Below, one piece after another: positions 9,096 to 17,498 of a DNA stretch of 64,000 nt (position 1 is its first letter; every line of letters starts with the position of its first letter). The position numbers and the translations under genes are program-made. The notes beneath the pieces were generated by a model that made no database searches, was not told the origin of the DNA, and worked only from the letters and a program-made list of their open reading frames with translations. Origin of the DNA: Mucilaginibacter sp. OK268 (lineage in GTDB: Bacteria; Bacteroidota; Bacteroidia; Sphingobacteriales; Sphingobacteriaceae); assembly GCF_900103125.1 (NCBI RefSeq), contig NZ_FNJV01000010.1:124001-188000 (forward strand), read 5' to 3'.

Positions 9096-9469
9096 GGCTT
9101 GTAAACTAAAGATCAATAATAAATACTGCCAATATGAAATTTATAAGTCACTATAGATATTTGTACCTAGCACACATCCGGTCATTGCACCGCTTAAACA
9201 ACCGGAGCTGTTAGCTGGGAAACTGTCAAGGGCCCCGATTCTACCATCGGGGTTTATACACCCTTGACAGTTTTCCTGCGTGGCTAATTTTGTGACCGCG
9301 GTGCTGTGACGATCTTATTTTAATCAGCCATCCGGAAAAGGCAGGTGTGCCGAGGCAACGAAAGCACGCCTGTCGCGCGACGGCGAGGCTGGCGGTGGAA
9401 TGCAGCCTGGAGCGAAGCGCGTGGTGGTATTCTGCCGCATGCCGCAGCCGTATGGACTATGAGCACGTA
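9096..9469. other. Intergenic region between coiled-coil gene and relaxase
   Basis: No convincing gene. It contains the nested hairpin described separately and, from about 9331 to 9460, a distinctly G/C-rich stretch with short repeated CGCG/GCGAG words, unlike the A/T-rich neighbour. This G/C-rich style resembles that at 11,061-11,140 on the other side of the mobilization genes. Confidence 0.4.
9221..9272. repeat. Nested 12-bp plus 7-bp hairpin
   Basis: Outer arms AACTGTCAAGGG (9221-9232) and CCCTTGACAGTT (9261-9272) are perfect complements. Directly inside, CCCCGAT (9233-9239) and ATCGGGG (9246-9252) are complementary too, with loop TCTACC. The outer pair is offset by 8 unpaired bases on the right. 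There is no T-run after it, so it is not a typical terminator. It lies ~200 bp downstream of the relaxase gene's 3' end and could be a recombination or replication-related structure. Confidence 0.7.
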
Positions 9470-10396
9470 TCACATGGAGTGACCCTGGCTTTGGTCCAGG
9501 TTATTCCCTCGCTTCTTTTTCCTCTTGCGCTTTTTATCATCATCCTGTGCAGGCGCAACATAAACACTTTGCCCATCCAATAAGGTAGCTAAAAGTCCTT
9601 TCCCCTGATGATGGCTTTGCTGCTTTTCTATTTTGACCGCTTGTTCTTGTTTTTGCTGTTCTTTTACCTCCTGCTTTTGTTCATAAGAACCGTGTTTTAA
9701 AGTATTGGCATATTTAAATGATTCTTTGATCTCCCGGTCATATCCAAACCGGCTGTCAAATAACTTTTCCGTAGCTTGCTTAAAAGCTACCCGGTCAAAC
9801 TGTCCGACTTGCTGACTATGCACGGCATTGGTACCCCTGGAATTATTCAAAGGGCTTAATTTGACACGATTACTGGCATCCTTCCTGCTGACAATGATCT
9901 GGATGTGCATTTGCTCACCAGGCTTCCTATCGCCTCGCTTTACTTGTCCCTTTCTTACTTCCAGATCTTTGTAAGTGTAGTATCTGTGATTCTCCAGCTT
10001 CCCGTAATACACCAGGTCCTGGTTACCATCAATACCATTTCGCTTAAAATTCTTAGCATAGGCATCCATCACCTCGTTAGCATAACGTTTTAATTGCTCT
10101 TTAGCACCTTCTTCTCCAAGCTGGGACTTTAGATAAAGCAGCTCTTTTTCACTCGGGCTGATATTGACCAAGAAAAACTTAGCCTCATCTCTGGACAGCT
10201 TGGCTATATTGTTATCTATGCCTTGCCTTACTTCATAGGCCTGAATATTATCTCTTTCAGGATTGAACCAATATTCCGGCCGGTAGCTTTGCTTTAACTG
10301 TTCTGCTAACCGGTTTTCTTTTTCCAAATAGGCCACCAATTGACTGCTGCTGCCTTTGTTATTTCCTGTTTCGCTTTTGGTAATATTTACATACAT
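9470..10396 (-). CDS. DUF5712 family mobilization protein (relaxase candidate)
   Basis: 308 residues. It starts MYVNITKSETGNNKGSS, includes HYYTYKDLEVRKGQ, and has a core motif MHIQIIVSRKDASN (around residues 175-188) resembling the metal-binding histidine region of relaxases, followed by an alternating acidic/basic Lys-Gln-rich tail (KQKQEVKEQQKQEQ, KKRKRKKKRG). In Bacteroidota, DUF5712 proteins are encoded next to BfmA/BtgA mobilization proteins, as here (12-bp gap). Probable role: nicking at oriT for conjugal mobilization. The relaxase activity is inferred from motif and context; only one clear HxQ is seen rather than a full HUH signature. Confidence 0.7.
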   Translation of the reverse strand: MYVNITKSETGNNKGSSSQLVAYLEKENRLAEQLKQSYRPEYWFNPERDNIQAYEVRQGIDNNIAKLSRDEAKFFLVNISPSEKELLYLKSQLGEEGAKEQLKRYANEVMDAYAKNFKRNGIDGNQDLVYYGKLENHRYYTYKDLEVRKGQVKRGDRKPGEQMHIQIIVSRKDASNRVKLSPLNNSRGTNAVHSQQVGQFDRVAFKQATEKLFDSRFGYDREIKESFKYANTLKHGSYEQKQEVKEQQKQEQAVKIEKQQSHHQGKGLLATLLDGQSVYVAPAQDDDKKRKRKKKRGNNLDQSQGHSM

Positions 10397-10408
10397 GCTA
10401 TCAATTCT

Positions 10409-10963
10409 TTATAAGTTCCTGAGCATATTTCGGACATACTTGATCAGTTCATCTTTTTCTACCTGCTTGGTCAGCATACCCATTTGCTCCCTGTTTTGGA
10501 TATAGTGCTCCAGTATCTCTGAGAACCTGCTTTTGAGTGTCTTTTTATCATACTGAGCGGTATCCAATCCCGACAGGTATTTGGCGATCTGGTTAATGTT
10601 CTTTGACTGTTCTGCATAAGCAGCTTTCTGCACATCATTATACTTTAGGATATGATGATTAAAGAAATCGACGATCTTACCCTGTACGGTTATGATCCTC
10701 TCCGAATCTTTCTTCATAGGGATCAATAATTCCTGCTCCTGTGTTTTGATAAAAGCTACAATGTTGTCGGTCTTGCGATTGATCGCATTCTTAAGCAGCT
10801 CGTCATTCAGGTCCCTCGGATCTTTCTTACTCTTATAAAAATAGTCCACCATATAGATGAAAAGATCCAATTTGGTCAGACCATGCTTATTGGCCAAACT
10901 CTGTATCTTTTCATCTGTTTTAACCGGAAACCTGATGGTTTTTACATTTTCATCTTTGGTCAT
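10409..10963 (-). CDS. BfmA/BtgA family mobilization protein
   Basis: 184 residues. The N-terminus (VKTIRFPVKTDEKIQSLANK then HGLTKLDLFIYMVDYFYKSK) fits a ribbon-helix-helix DNA-binding domain, followed by helical, charged sequence. This is the layout of BfmA/BtgA proteins, which are oriT-recognising accessory mobilization proteins in Bacteroides elements. It lies 12 bp upstream of the DUF5712 gene on the same strand. The region just upstream (10,989-11,121) has two GTATACC inverted repeats and a long hairpin that it may bind. Confidence 0.8.
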   Translation of the reverse strand: MTKDENVKTIRFPVKTDEKIQSLANKHGLTKLDLFIYMVDYFYKSKKDPRDLNDELLKNAINRKTDNIVAFIKTQEQELLIPMKKDSERIITVQGKIVDFFNHHILKYNDVQKAAYAEQSKNINQIAKYLSGLDTAQYDKKTLKSRFSEILEHYIQNREQMGMLTKQVEKDELIKYVRNMLRNL

Positions 10964-10988
10964 ATTGCCTGTTATTTCTTTAAAATCA

Positions 10989-11059
10989 GTATACCGTCAG
11001 GTATACCGAAAACATAACCTATTGTATTAAGCGGGGGGTAAAGTATACCACAGGTATAC
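10989..11059. promoter_or_regulatory. Two GTATACC/GGTATAC inverted repeats upstream of BfmA/BtgA
   Basis: GTATACC-GTCA-GGTATAC at 10989-11006 and GTATACC-ACA-GGTATAC at 11043-11059. The two palindromes are ~53 bp apart centre to centre and begin 26 bp before the start of the BfmA/BtgA gene. A likely use is autoregulation by the ribbon-helix-helix protein or oriT binding; this is inference. Confidence 0.6.
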
Positions 11060-11082
11060 GCGAATCGGCTCTGCCCCGCAGG

Positions 11083-11121
11083 GCGAGCGGAAAAAGTCGG
11101 GTGTGCCCGACTTCCGCTCGC
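11083..11121. other. Long hairpin, candidate oriT core
   Basis: Outer arms GCGAGCGGAA (11083-11092) and TTCCGCTCGC (11112-11121), inner arms GTCGGG (11096-11101) and CCCGAC (11106-11111), loop TGTG, with a 3-base AAA bulge on the left. It lies in the ~260-bp gene-free stretch upstream of the mobilization genes, between the GTATACC repeats and 16-bp iterons. A strong secondary structure next to relaxase genes is the usual form of an oriT; the nick site cannot be named. Confidence 0.55.
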
Positions 11122-11163
11122 TCCCCCCGCTTTCGCGGAAGGACTGTAAACTGCTTGGCTATG

Positions 11164-11211
11164 CAGATATATAGCTGCGCAGATACACAGCTATTCAGAT
11201 ATACCGCTATA
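11164..11211. repeat. Three 16-bp direct repeats (iteron-like)
   Basis: Units start at 11164 (CAGATATATAGCTGCG), 11180 (CAGATACACAGCTATT) and 11196 (CAGATATACCGCTATA), with exact 16-bp period and the shared pattern CAGATAnAnnGCT. They lie between the candidate oriT hairpin and the small winged-helix gene. They may be binding sites for a mobilization or replication protein. Confidence 0.5.
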
Positions 11212-11221
11212 CGGTTACGCA

Positions 11222-11542
11222 TCATCCTTCCGCCTCCCATCCGGCAGGCCAATAAACCTGGCTGCCGAGTTTTGGATGATAAGATGGCTGGTAACGGATA
11301 TAGCCATATTCATCCAGTTCCCGGATGCATTTATGGTAAGTAGCAATCGAAGCGATCTTGCTGAACGCCATTAGCTCTCTGCGGGTAACCGCAAAAGGGT
11401 TGGCAAAACCATTTCGTTGCCATTGGATAAATAAAGCCGAAAATAAGCTGATATGCGTTGCAATCAGTCGCTGGTCCTTGCTCATACGACGAAGTAGCTT
11501 GCCGTAGCCAGCGAGTTCTGCATTTGAAATGGTTTGCCTCAT
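11222..11542 (-). CDS. Small helix-turn-helix-like protein of the mobile module
   Basis: 106 residues. The segment FAVTRRELMAFSKIASIATYHKCIRELDEYGYIRY reads as a winged helix (recognition helix SIATYHKCIREL, then wing). It overlaps the end of the upstream excisionase-like gene by 4 bp (ATGA), so the two are translationally coupled. It is probably a regulator of the mobilization or excision genes. The family is not named with certainty. Confidence 0.6.
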   Translation of the reverse strand: MRQTISNAELAGYGKLLRRMSKDQRLIATHISLFSALFIQWQRNGFANPFAVTRRELMAFSKIASIATYHKCIRELDEYGYIRYQPSYHPKLGSQVYWPAGWEAEG

Positions 11543-11802
11543 CTCAAGCCCCCTTCCAAGAGCTTGTTGATATCTTCCAGTTTGTAGTACATGATGCTGC
11601 CTATCCTGGTAAAACTCAATGTGCCATTGATTCGTAGATTTTGTAAAGTACCCGGCGAGATATTCAGTAGTTTCCTTACTTCATTACTTTTCAGCCATTT
11701 CTTAGATTGCCCTTGCCCTGGCTGCATCAGTTGTTTGATCTCGCCTAGCATTTCATTCTTAAACTCTCTTAGATCTTCTTTCGTGATAATTTCCAAATTC
11801 AT
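11539..11802 (-). CDS. Excisionase-like helix-turn-helix protein (HTH_17)
   Basis: 88 residues from the ATG at 11802, chosen because a strong ribosome-binding site (AAAAAGGAGG) lies just before it; a longer frame to 11916 has no such site. The C-terminal half, SNEVRKLLNISPGTLQNLR then IGSIMYYKLEDINKLL, is a MerR/excisionase-type winged helix. Proteins like this act as directionality factors or regulators in Bacteroidota mobile elements. It is coupled by a 4-bp overlap to the following small gene. Confidence 0.75.
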   Translation of the reverse strand: MNLEIITKEDLREFKNEMLGEIKQLMQPGQGQSKKWLKSNEVRKLLNISPGTLQNLRINGTLSFTRIGSIMYYKLEDINKLLEGGLR

Positions 11803-11949
11803 TTTTGCCTCCTTTTTTAGTTCAAATTCAAACCTGTTCAGACGTGGAATGGAATAGCCCCGTCTGAACGATCTGAAAGCAAATGTCAAGGCAAAAGATG
11901 TAAAATGAATGACCATTGTAGGCGTTTAGTCACGGATAGTAGGGTAGTT

Positions 11950-12708
11950 CTACTTTTTATTCTTGAGAACTATCTCGAAGAGCTTATCTTCCTCAGCTAT
12001 TTCAATATACTTTGGCGGTTTGGGTTTATTACGTGGGGCAAAGTAGTTGTGAGCAGTATCAATCGGTATTTCGTTTACGCCGTGTTGGAAGTATTTGGCA
12101 ATCATTTTGTACCATGGGCTCTGGCCTTGCGAGCTGAGCAGCTTAGTCTGTCCCAATGTCAAGTTTTGAAACTGATGCACAAGATCCATGAACGTTGCAA
12201 TATATCCGTTAGTGATGACGACCTTTTCATTTGCATCGAAATCTTTCGCTTGCTTTAATTGGGCTTCCAGTTTTTCAATCCGCGCCTTTAACTGATCGAT
12301 CAGTTTATCTTTTTCACCGATGACTGACTCCAAGGGTTCAACTTTATGCCACTGATCAATACTTTTCAGGAATGCCAGAAATACTTCCAACTTAGCTGTA
12401 AAAATCAGCCCTTTGGCATAGGTACTACCAGATGGCTTAAGGCCTTTATAGTATTTAATCCTGTTCTTTATGATATCATAAACATGATTGAAAAAAGCTT
12501 CTTCCCGGCCGGCGTTCCCTTCCAGGTAGTGATTTAGCTGGTGATTGTAAAACAGGGCATATTCATCTTTCCTGATTTTATAGATCTTATCCACAAAGAA
12601 ATTTAACCCGAAAATCTTGTCTGTAAAGATTGGCCAGCCGATATCATAACGATGGGGGAATAGCTCAAACCGGCTTCGGAATTTGAAATAACTGTATTGT
12701 GTTGACAT
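11950..12708 (-). CDS. Hypothetical protein of the mobile module, coiled coil
   Basis: 252 residues, not recognised. It has no signal peptide or membrane span. Residues ~128-158 (EKDKLIDQLKARIEKLEAQL) form a short coiled coil. The N-terminal ~120 residues are aromatic-rich and helical. It lies 147 bp upstream of the excisionase-like gene on the same strand, so it is likely the first gene of the mobilization/excision operon. It is divergent from the IetAS pair. Confidence 0.6.
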   Translation of the reverse strand: MSTQYSYFKFRSRFELFPHRYDIGWPIFTDKIFGLNFFVDKIYKIRKDEYALFYNHQLNHYLEGNAGREEAFFNHVYDIIKNRIKYYKGLKPSGSTYAKGLIFTAKLEVFLAFLKSIDQWHKVEPLESVIGEKDKLIDQLKARIEKLEAQLKQAKDFDANEKVVITNGYIATFMDLVHQFQNLTLGQTKLLSSQGQSPWYKMIAKYFQHGVNEIPIDTAHNYFAPRNKPKPPKYIEIAEEDKLFEIVLKNKK

Positions 12709-12913
12709 AGTTAGGGATTTTATACAAAACGCTCAAAAAGCGGATATGGTTTACGGTTGTTTTATAACATTTTAAAGCGAGAGAAGCCGTTCAGACCAGG
12801 AGAGTTGAGTGTGTGCTATATATAACAATGTTATATTGTTAACAAGTTTAATGATCATTGTCGAGGATATATTTTAACTTCATATATTACGTCATAAATC
12901 CTAACTTAATCCT

Positions 12914-12921
12914 TAATTTTG
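12914..12921 (+). promoter_or_regulatory. TAnnTTTG promoter box immediately before ietA
   Basis: TAATTTTG fits the Bacteroidota -7 consensus and ends only 4 bp before the ATG at 12926. With the usual spacing, transcription would begin at or next to the start codon, giving a nearly leaderless message. No ribosome-binding site is visible. Confidence 0.4.
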
Positions 12922-12925
12922 CGCC

Positions 12926-13903
12926 ATGGCAGCTGCGGAACAAATTAAAAGTCTCATCAAGTCGTTTGGCGAGGGCGACGAGGATCGTTTTTTCTCATCG
13001 GCTATTCAAATCGCCGCGTCCGAAGCTCGCCAGGGGCATACTAACATTGCTCAAGAACTAAAATCACTTATTGAGGAAGCTCGAAAAAATAGATCGCATC
13101 AAATTTTTGATAGGAACAAGACGGTTCACATGTCCCCACAAAAACGTGAACTGGCAGAACTGATAGATATTTTTCAGCCGCAATTATCATTGAAAGATAT
13201 GGTGCTTTCTCCCGAGATTCATAGTGTTCTTTCTCGTGTTATCGACGAACAGCGCAAAATCGAGATTTTGAAACAGCATAATCTTAGCCCTCAGCGAAAA
13301 CTTCTTTTGATGGGACCTCCAGGATGTGGAAAGACAATGACAGCCGAAGCTATCGCAGGTGAATTAGGTATCCCCGTATTTATCGTCCGTTTGGATGGGA
13401 TCATGTCTAAGTTTATGGGCGAGTCAATTGTTAAACTCCGTCTGATCTTTGATGCAATGCCTGCACAGCGTGCAGTGTATCTTTTCGATGAATTTGATTC
13501 GATAGGTTCCCACCGTCATATCGGCCAGGATGTCGGGGAAGTAAAGAGGGTGCTCAACAGTTTTCTGATCAATATTGAAAAGGATCAAAGCAATAGTATC
13601 ATTATTGCAGCAACCAACTTACCTGATGCTTTGGACAGGGCATTATTCAGGCGTTTTGACGAAATTATATCTTATCCGTTGCCAACCAAAGAAGAAATCG
13701 CAGAAATTTTGAGAGAGAAAACGCAGCATTTTATTTTTGACGGCCATCCGGATTTTGACCAATTGGCAACAACTGCTGATGGACTTAATTTTTCGGACCT
13801 AGTAAAAGCCTGTGAAGAGGTTGTAAAGGAAATGGTATTGAGTGATAGAAATTCATTATCTTTAACCTTACTAAACCGAATCCTTCACAAGAAAAAGCTA
13901 TAA
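12926..13903 (+). CDS. ietA: AAA+ ATPase of an IetAS-type defence pair
   Basis: 325 residues. A single FtsH/CDC48-like AAA+ module: Walker A GPPGCGKT (130-137), Walker B YLFDEFD (185-191), sensor-1 ATN (229-231), arginine finger FRRF (241-244). The N-terminal ~90 residues are a helical adaptor (AAEQIKSLIKSFGEGDEDRF...). It overlaps the subtilisin gene by one base (TAATG). An AAA+ ATPase directly followed by a subtilisin-like protease is the known anti-phage pair IetAS; the ATPase presumably senses infection or remodels substrates for, or restrains, the protease. The pair assignment rests on architecture, not a database hit. Confidence 0.85.
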   Translation: MAAAEQIKSLIKSFGEGDEDRFFSSAIQIAASEARQGHTNIAQELKSLIEEARKNRSHQIFDRNKTVHMSPQKRELAELIDIFQPQLSLKDMVLSPEIHSVLSRVIDEQRKIEILKQHNLSPQRKLLLMGPPGCGKTMTAEAIAGELGIPVFIVRLDGIMSKFMGESIVKLRLIFDAMPAQRAVYLFDEFDSIGSHRHIGQDVGEVKRVLNSFLINIEKDQSNSIIIAATNLPDALDRALFRRFDEIISYPLPTKEEIAEILREKTQHFIFDGHPDFDQLATTADGLNFSDLVKACEEVVKEMVLSDRNSLSLTLLNRILHKKKL

Positions 13904-16437
13904 TGCCAATTATTTCCGAATTACCGCATATTAAGATCAACGGCCATGTAACTCCTGAAACTTATCGGTATCCGCATACAGTAGTTATAGAATTTCCTTT
14001 GGTTGCGAGGAACCGAGCGATTCACGGTAATCGCATTTTGCAACAGCTCGAACAGATCAGACAGCGGTTTGAGCAACTTGAGAATGAGCCCTTGCCGGAG
14101 AATATAGTAAGCGATGATGCCATCTACGTCGAATTTATTTCAGAGTGGAATTTTCCGTTAAACTTTAATAGTTTACATAGCGATGCTGACCATCCCAAAT
14201 ATCAAATTATTAAGGTAACAAAGGAATTTAGTGATGATGACATGGGCAGAGAGCGATATCGTACTCTAGCCATGTTGACAAAAGGCGGAATCAGTCATTT
14301 TATAAAACACGTAACGGATTATATTAATATTGAAAAAGATGTCCCTAAAAAGGATGATGACGGAAATATAGTTGCGACAAATCCCAAATATAATTCACTC
14401 TTTGCAAATCTTGAATTGATTCAGATCGCTACCCTGCGGGAGTTTTGGAGCGACGGACTGCTCATCGATTTTCCAAATGGAGATGAGAACAGATGGTGGG
14501 AGGTTTGGTTCAGGAGGACTTCAAATGATGGAGAACGAATCGAGCGTGTCAACCAAAATTTAAGAGCGATTGGAGCACAGATAGGACAATCAGAGATACA
14601 ATTTCCGGAACATATTGTACGGCTAGTTAAGGCGACTGCTAACCAGCTTTCATCATCCTTATTACTACTAGATAATCTAGCTGAATTGCGTAACCCACAA
14701 GAAACTGCTGACTGTTTTATGCGAGAGGGTTTAAGTGGCCGGGAGGAGTTGATTCAGGATCTATTGGATCGAACTGATGTACAAATCGATGAGAACTCTG
14801 TGCTTATCTGTCTTTTGGACAGCGGCGTAAATAATCGCCATCCTTTAATTACACCATTCCTTCCTAATGATCGACTTTACGCCTATAATTCTGACTGGGG
14901 GAATTTTGATAGTTGGTCAGGAGAAGGGCACGGCACCGGTATGGCCGGACTCGCTCTATATGGCGATCTAACGGAGGCTTTCGCTTCTCGAGAAAGGATT
15001 GTAATTACTCACGCCCTTGAATCCTTTAAGATCAAACAATACGGTGTTGTAAATGATCCTGACCTTTATGGAACGATCACATTAAACGCAATCAATCAAC
15101 CAGCGATCACTCATCCAGGTAATCGCCGCGTATTCTGCCTTAGTATCACAGATGCGGACTTTGCATTCAGGGGGCGACCATCTTCTTGGTCAGCGATGAT
15201 CGATAGAATTGCGTACGGAAAAGCAAGTGAAGCTTCGCCACCTCAATTATTACTAATCAGTAGCGGAAATGTATTTACAAATCAACATATCGATTATACC
15301 GACCTGAACGACACCTCTAGTGTTCACGACCCAGGACAAGCGTATAATGCGCTTACCGTGGGAAGTTATACGATGAAGGATAGATTAGACGCTGCGACAC
15401 TTCCTGAATGGAGGATACTTGCACCTCGTGGTGGCATGTCACCTTCGAATTCAACATCTTTACTTTGGGACAGCCAATGGCCGATCAAGCCAGATATCGT
15501 GATGGAGGGCGGCAATATGACCACTAATCAAGTAGATGTTTCTCACGTTCCGGAATTACAACTAATTAGCACTAGTAAACGACATCAGGATAATGTCCTT
15601 CAATTTTTTGGAGATACTAGCGGAGCGGCGGCGCTTGCTGCAAAACTTGCTGCCGAAATTGCAACCGCATATCCTCTATATTGGCCGGAAACAGTTCGAG
15701 GGTTGATAGCCCATTCCGCTGAATACTCCGCACAAATGCTCGGCAACGGACGACATTTCCCTACGACTTCTGCTGAGAAACGAACATTATTGAGGCGCTA
15801 CGGACACGGCGTTCCAAATCTGCAAAGGGCGCTTTATTCTGCTTCAAATTGTCTCCACATGATAATAGAGCGAACGATACAGCCCTTCCAGCAGGTCGGG
15901 ACGAATTCGCCCAAGTATCATCAATACCACCTCTACCAATTGCCATGGCCGGCGGACATTTTGCGTAACGAACTAGCAGAAAGTAATGTGCGTCTGAAAA
16001 TAACTTTGTCTTATTTTATAGAGCCCAATCCCGGTGATCGACGATATGTCAATAATTTTCAGTACCATTCGCATTCCCTAGACTTCATACTTATCAAACC
16101 AGCCGAGGACCTTGACACCTTTAAACTCCGGGTTTCTAAAGCGGCTGAAGATGATGAAAGTGATGAGAACGTCAACCGAGAAGGCGAAGTGTGGAGTTTG
16201 AAATCAGCGCGAAATCGAGGAAGCCTGAAGAAAGACTTTATAGCTACTTCTGGTGCCGACCTTTCCACACGACATGTATTGGCGGTCTATCCAAAGAATG
16301 GATGGTATCGTACACGAAAAAAATTAGGGCTTGCCAATAGTATCGTTCGATACAGTCTGATTGTTTCTATCGAAACTGAAAATGTAGATGTTAACATTTA
16401 CAATCCTGTACTTCAAATGGTTACTATTGAGCTTTAG
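13903..16437 (+). CDS. ietS: Subtilisin-like (S8) serine protease of an IetAS-type defence pair
   Basis: 844 residues. The catalytic triad is readable: Asp306 in LLDSGVN, His343 in GHGTGMAG, Ser573 in GDTSGAAALAA, with oxyanion Asn456 in SSGN. Residues 1-300 are an N-terminal extension with no signal peptide, so the protease is cytoplasmic, unlike secreted subtilisins. The ~200 residues after the protease domain are beta-rich. Start and stop overlap with ietA by one base indicates translational coupling. In IetAS systems both proteins are needed for phage defence, probably by controlled proteolysis causing abortive infection; that mechanism is inference here. Confidence 0.88.
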   Translation: MPIISELPHIKINGHVTPETYRYPHTVVIEFPLVARNRAIHGNRILQQLEQIRQRFEQLENEPLPENIVSDDAIYVEFISEWNFPLNFNSLHSDADHPKYQIIKVTKEFSDDDMGRERYRTLAMLTKGGISHFIKHVTDYINIEKDVPKKDDDGNIVATNPKYNSLFANLELIQIATLREFWSDGLLIDFPNGDENRWWEVWFRRTSNDGERIERVNQNLRAIGAQIGQSEIQFPEHIVRLVKATANQLSSSLLLLDNLAELRNPQETADCFMREGLSGREELIQDLLDRTDVQIDENSVLICLLDSGVNNRHPLITPFLPNDRLYAYNSDWGNFDSWSGEGHGTGMAGLALYGDLTEAFASRERIVITHALESFKIKQYGVVNDPDLYGTITLNAINQPAITHPGNRRVFCLSITDADFAFRGRPSSWSAMIDRIAYGKASEASPPQLLLISSGNVFTNQHIDYTDLNDTSSVHDPGQAYNALTVGSYTMKDRLDAATLPEWRILAPRGGMSPSNSTSLLWDSQWPIKPDIVMEGGNMTTNQVDVSHVPELQLISTSKRHQDNVLQFFGDTSGAAALAAKLAAEIATAYPLYWPETVRGLIAHSAEYSAQMLGNGRHFPTTSAEKRTLLRRYGHGVPNLQRALYSASNCLHMIIERTIQPFQQVGTNSPKYHQYHLYQLPWPADILRNELAESNVRLKITLSYFIEPNPGDRRYVNNFQYHSHSLDFILIKPAEDLDTFKLRVSKAAEDDESDENVNREGEVWSLKSARNRGSLKKDFIATSGADLSTRHVLAVYPKNGWYRTRKKLGLANSIVRYSLIVSIETENVDVNIYNPVLQMVTIEL

Positions 16438-16535
16438 CGCAGATGGCCAAGCATTCTCCGTATGACTCTTCGCAAAATGTGATATGTTAATCCCATTTAA
16501 TTCACTAAGATTAATGGATTATACGCCGTGTATAA

Positions 16536-17498
16536 CTAAATCATTTTCAGCTGAATAGCAATGTCTTGTATGAATTTAGCCATAGGTCTTTTGTGAATAT
16601 CTTCAAGATCCATATAGTTGCCAATCAGCATCCGATTGGCTAATTTCTCATTTGATAAAAGTTTTTTAAACGAGGTTGTCAATGCTTTTTTATACGAGCC
16701 TGTATATATTTGTGATTTAAGGATCAGTTCCTCTACCAGATCTGTTTGCGTTTCATAAATTCCCTGGATATTGAAAACTTCCTGAAATGATTTTAGGTTG
16801 GGATCCTGTAAATTATCTTTATCCGGGTCAAGAAATAGGATTTTGATAGTTTCTGCATTTCCAGTTGCCAGATACTTCGCTAAACTGCCTGGGGACAATT
16901 TAAACGTATAGGGTTTTGCCGGTTGATCACCATAAAGGTCAAAGTCCACTGAAGATTTACTTTTTGCATTGTTACAACAACTACATACCGGATAAAGATT
17001 ATAAAAACAAATGCTTAGAAATGGATACTCATCTTTGTTCCTGTAATGATCCAATTGAAATTTTCCTTGTATAGTAACGCTGCTTTCGTTGGGACTGAAC
17101 TTCTGAATGGAAAGTGTTGGCTGAGAATTGCAATAGACGCAGGCTCGGAGTCCGAGTTCGCGGAAAAATTTGGGGTAAAAGGTCCTCCTGAGGTGCTTAT
17201 AATTTAGTGCTCTCAGAATGTGGCTTGATAGACTGATTTTCGCCTTGTCATTATCGGGCACTTTGCCGAGATCTTTCGCTTTTTTACTGATTTGCTCCTG
17301 ATCGTAGGTAAGAAATCCTTTTTCTTCAAAACAGGCGATTACTTTATCAAGATAATTTTTTTCTTCCTGTATAAATGAACTACCGAAATCTCTTTTTACA
17401 ATGTCTAGGGCTGTTTTTGCGTCCTTGAGTATTTTTTCAATCAGTGTCCGATGATTTCCAATCACCCCTTCCATTTTAATTGAGCCTATTGGTATCAT
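16536..17498 (-). CDS. HNH endonuclease of a Septu-like pair (PtuB-like)
   Basis: 320 residues. An HNH/zinc-ribbon core is visible: C120-x2-C123 (ACVYCN), D150-H151 (QLDHY), N167, then C172 and C175 with NN and K (CSCCNNAKSKS). This is the pattern of McrA-type HNH nucleases. The gene overlaps the upstream ATPase gene by 4 bp (ATGA), so they are coupled. An AAA/ABC-type ATPase followed by an HNH nuclease is the layout of Septu (PtuA-PtuB) defence. It is convergent with ietS, 98 bp apart. The nuclease call is strong; the Septu subtype is moderate. Confidence 0.78.
   Translation of the reverse strand: MIPIGSIKMEGVIGNHRTLIEKILKDAKTALDIVKRDFGSSFIQEEKNYLDKVIACFEEKGFLTYDQEQISKKAKDLGKVPDNDKAKISLSSHILRALNYKHLRRTFYPKFFRELGLRACVYCNSQPTLSIQKFSPNESSVTIQGKFQLDHYRNKDEYPFLSICFYNLYPVCSCCNNAKSKSSVDFDLYGDQPAKPYTFKLSPGSLAKYLATGNAETIKILFLDPDKDNLQDPNLKSFQEVFNIQGIYETQTDLVEELILKSQIYTGSYKKALTTSFKKLLSNEKLANRMLIGNYMDLEDIHKRPMAKFIQDIAIQLKMI

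Noticed and set aside
9347..9583. 78-codon plus-strand open frame in the G/C-rich stretch
   Set aside because: It overlaps the relaxase gene on the other strand and looks like composition-driven openness.
16438..16535. Stem-loop between the convergent ietS and HNH genes as a terminator
   Set aside because: TAATCC(C)ATT / AATGGATTA pairs only with a bulge and a 15-base loop and has no T-run; too weak to call.
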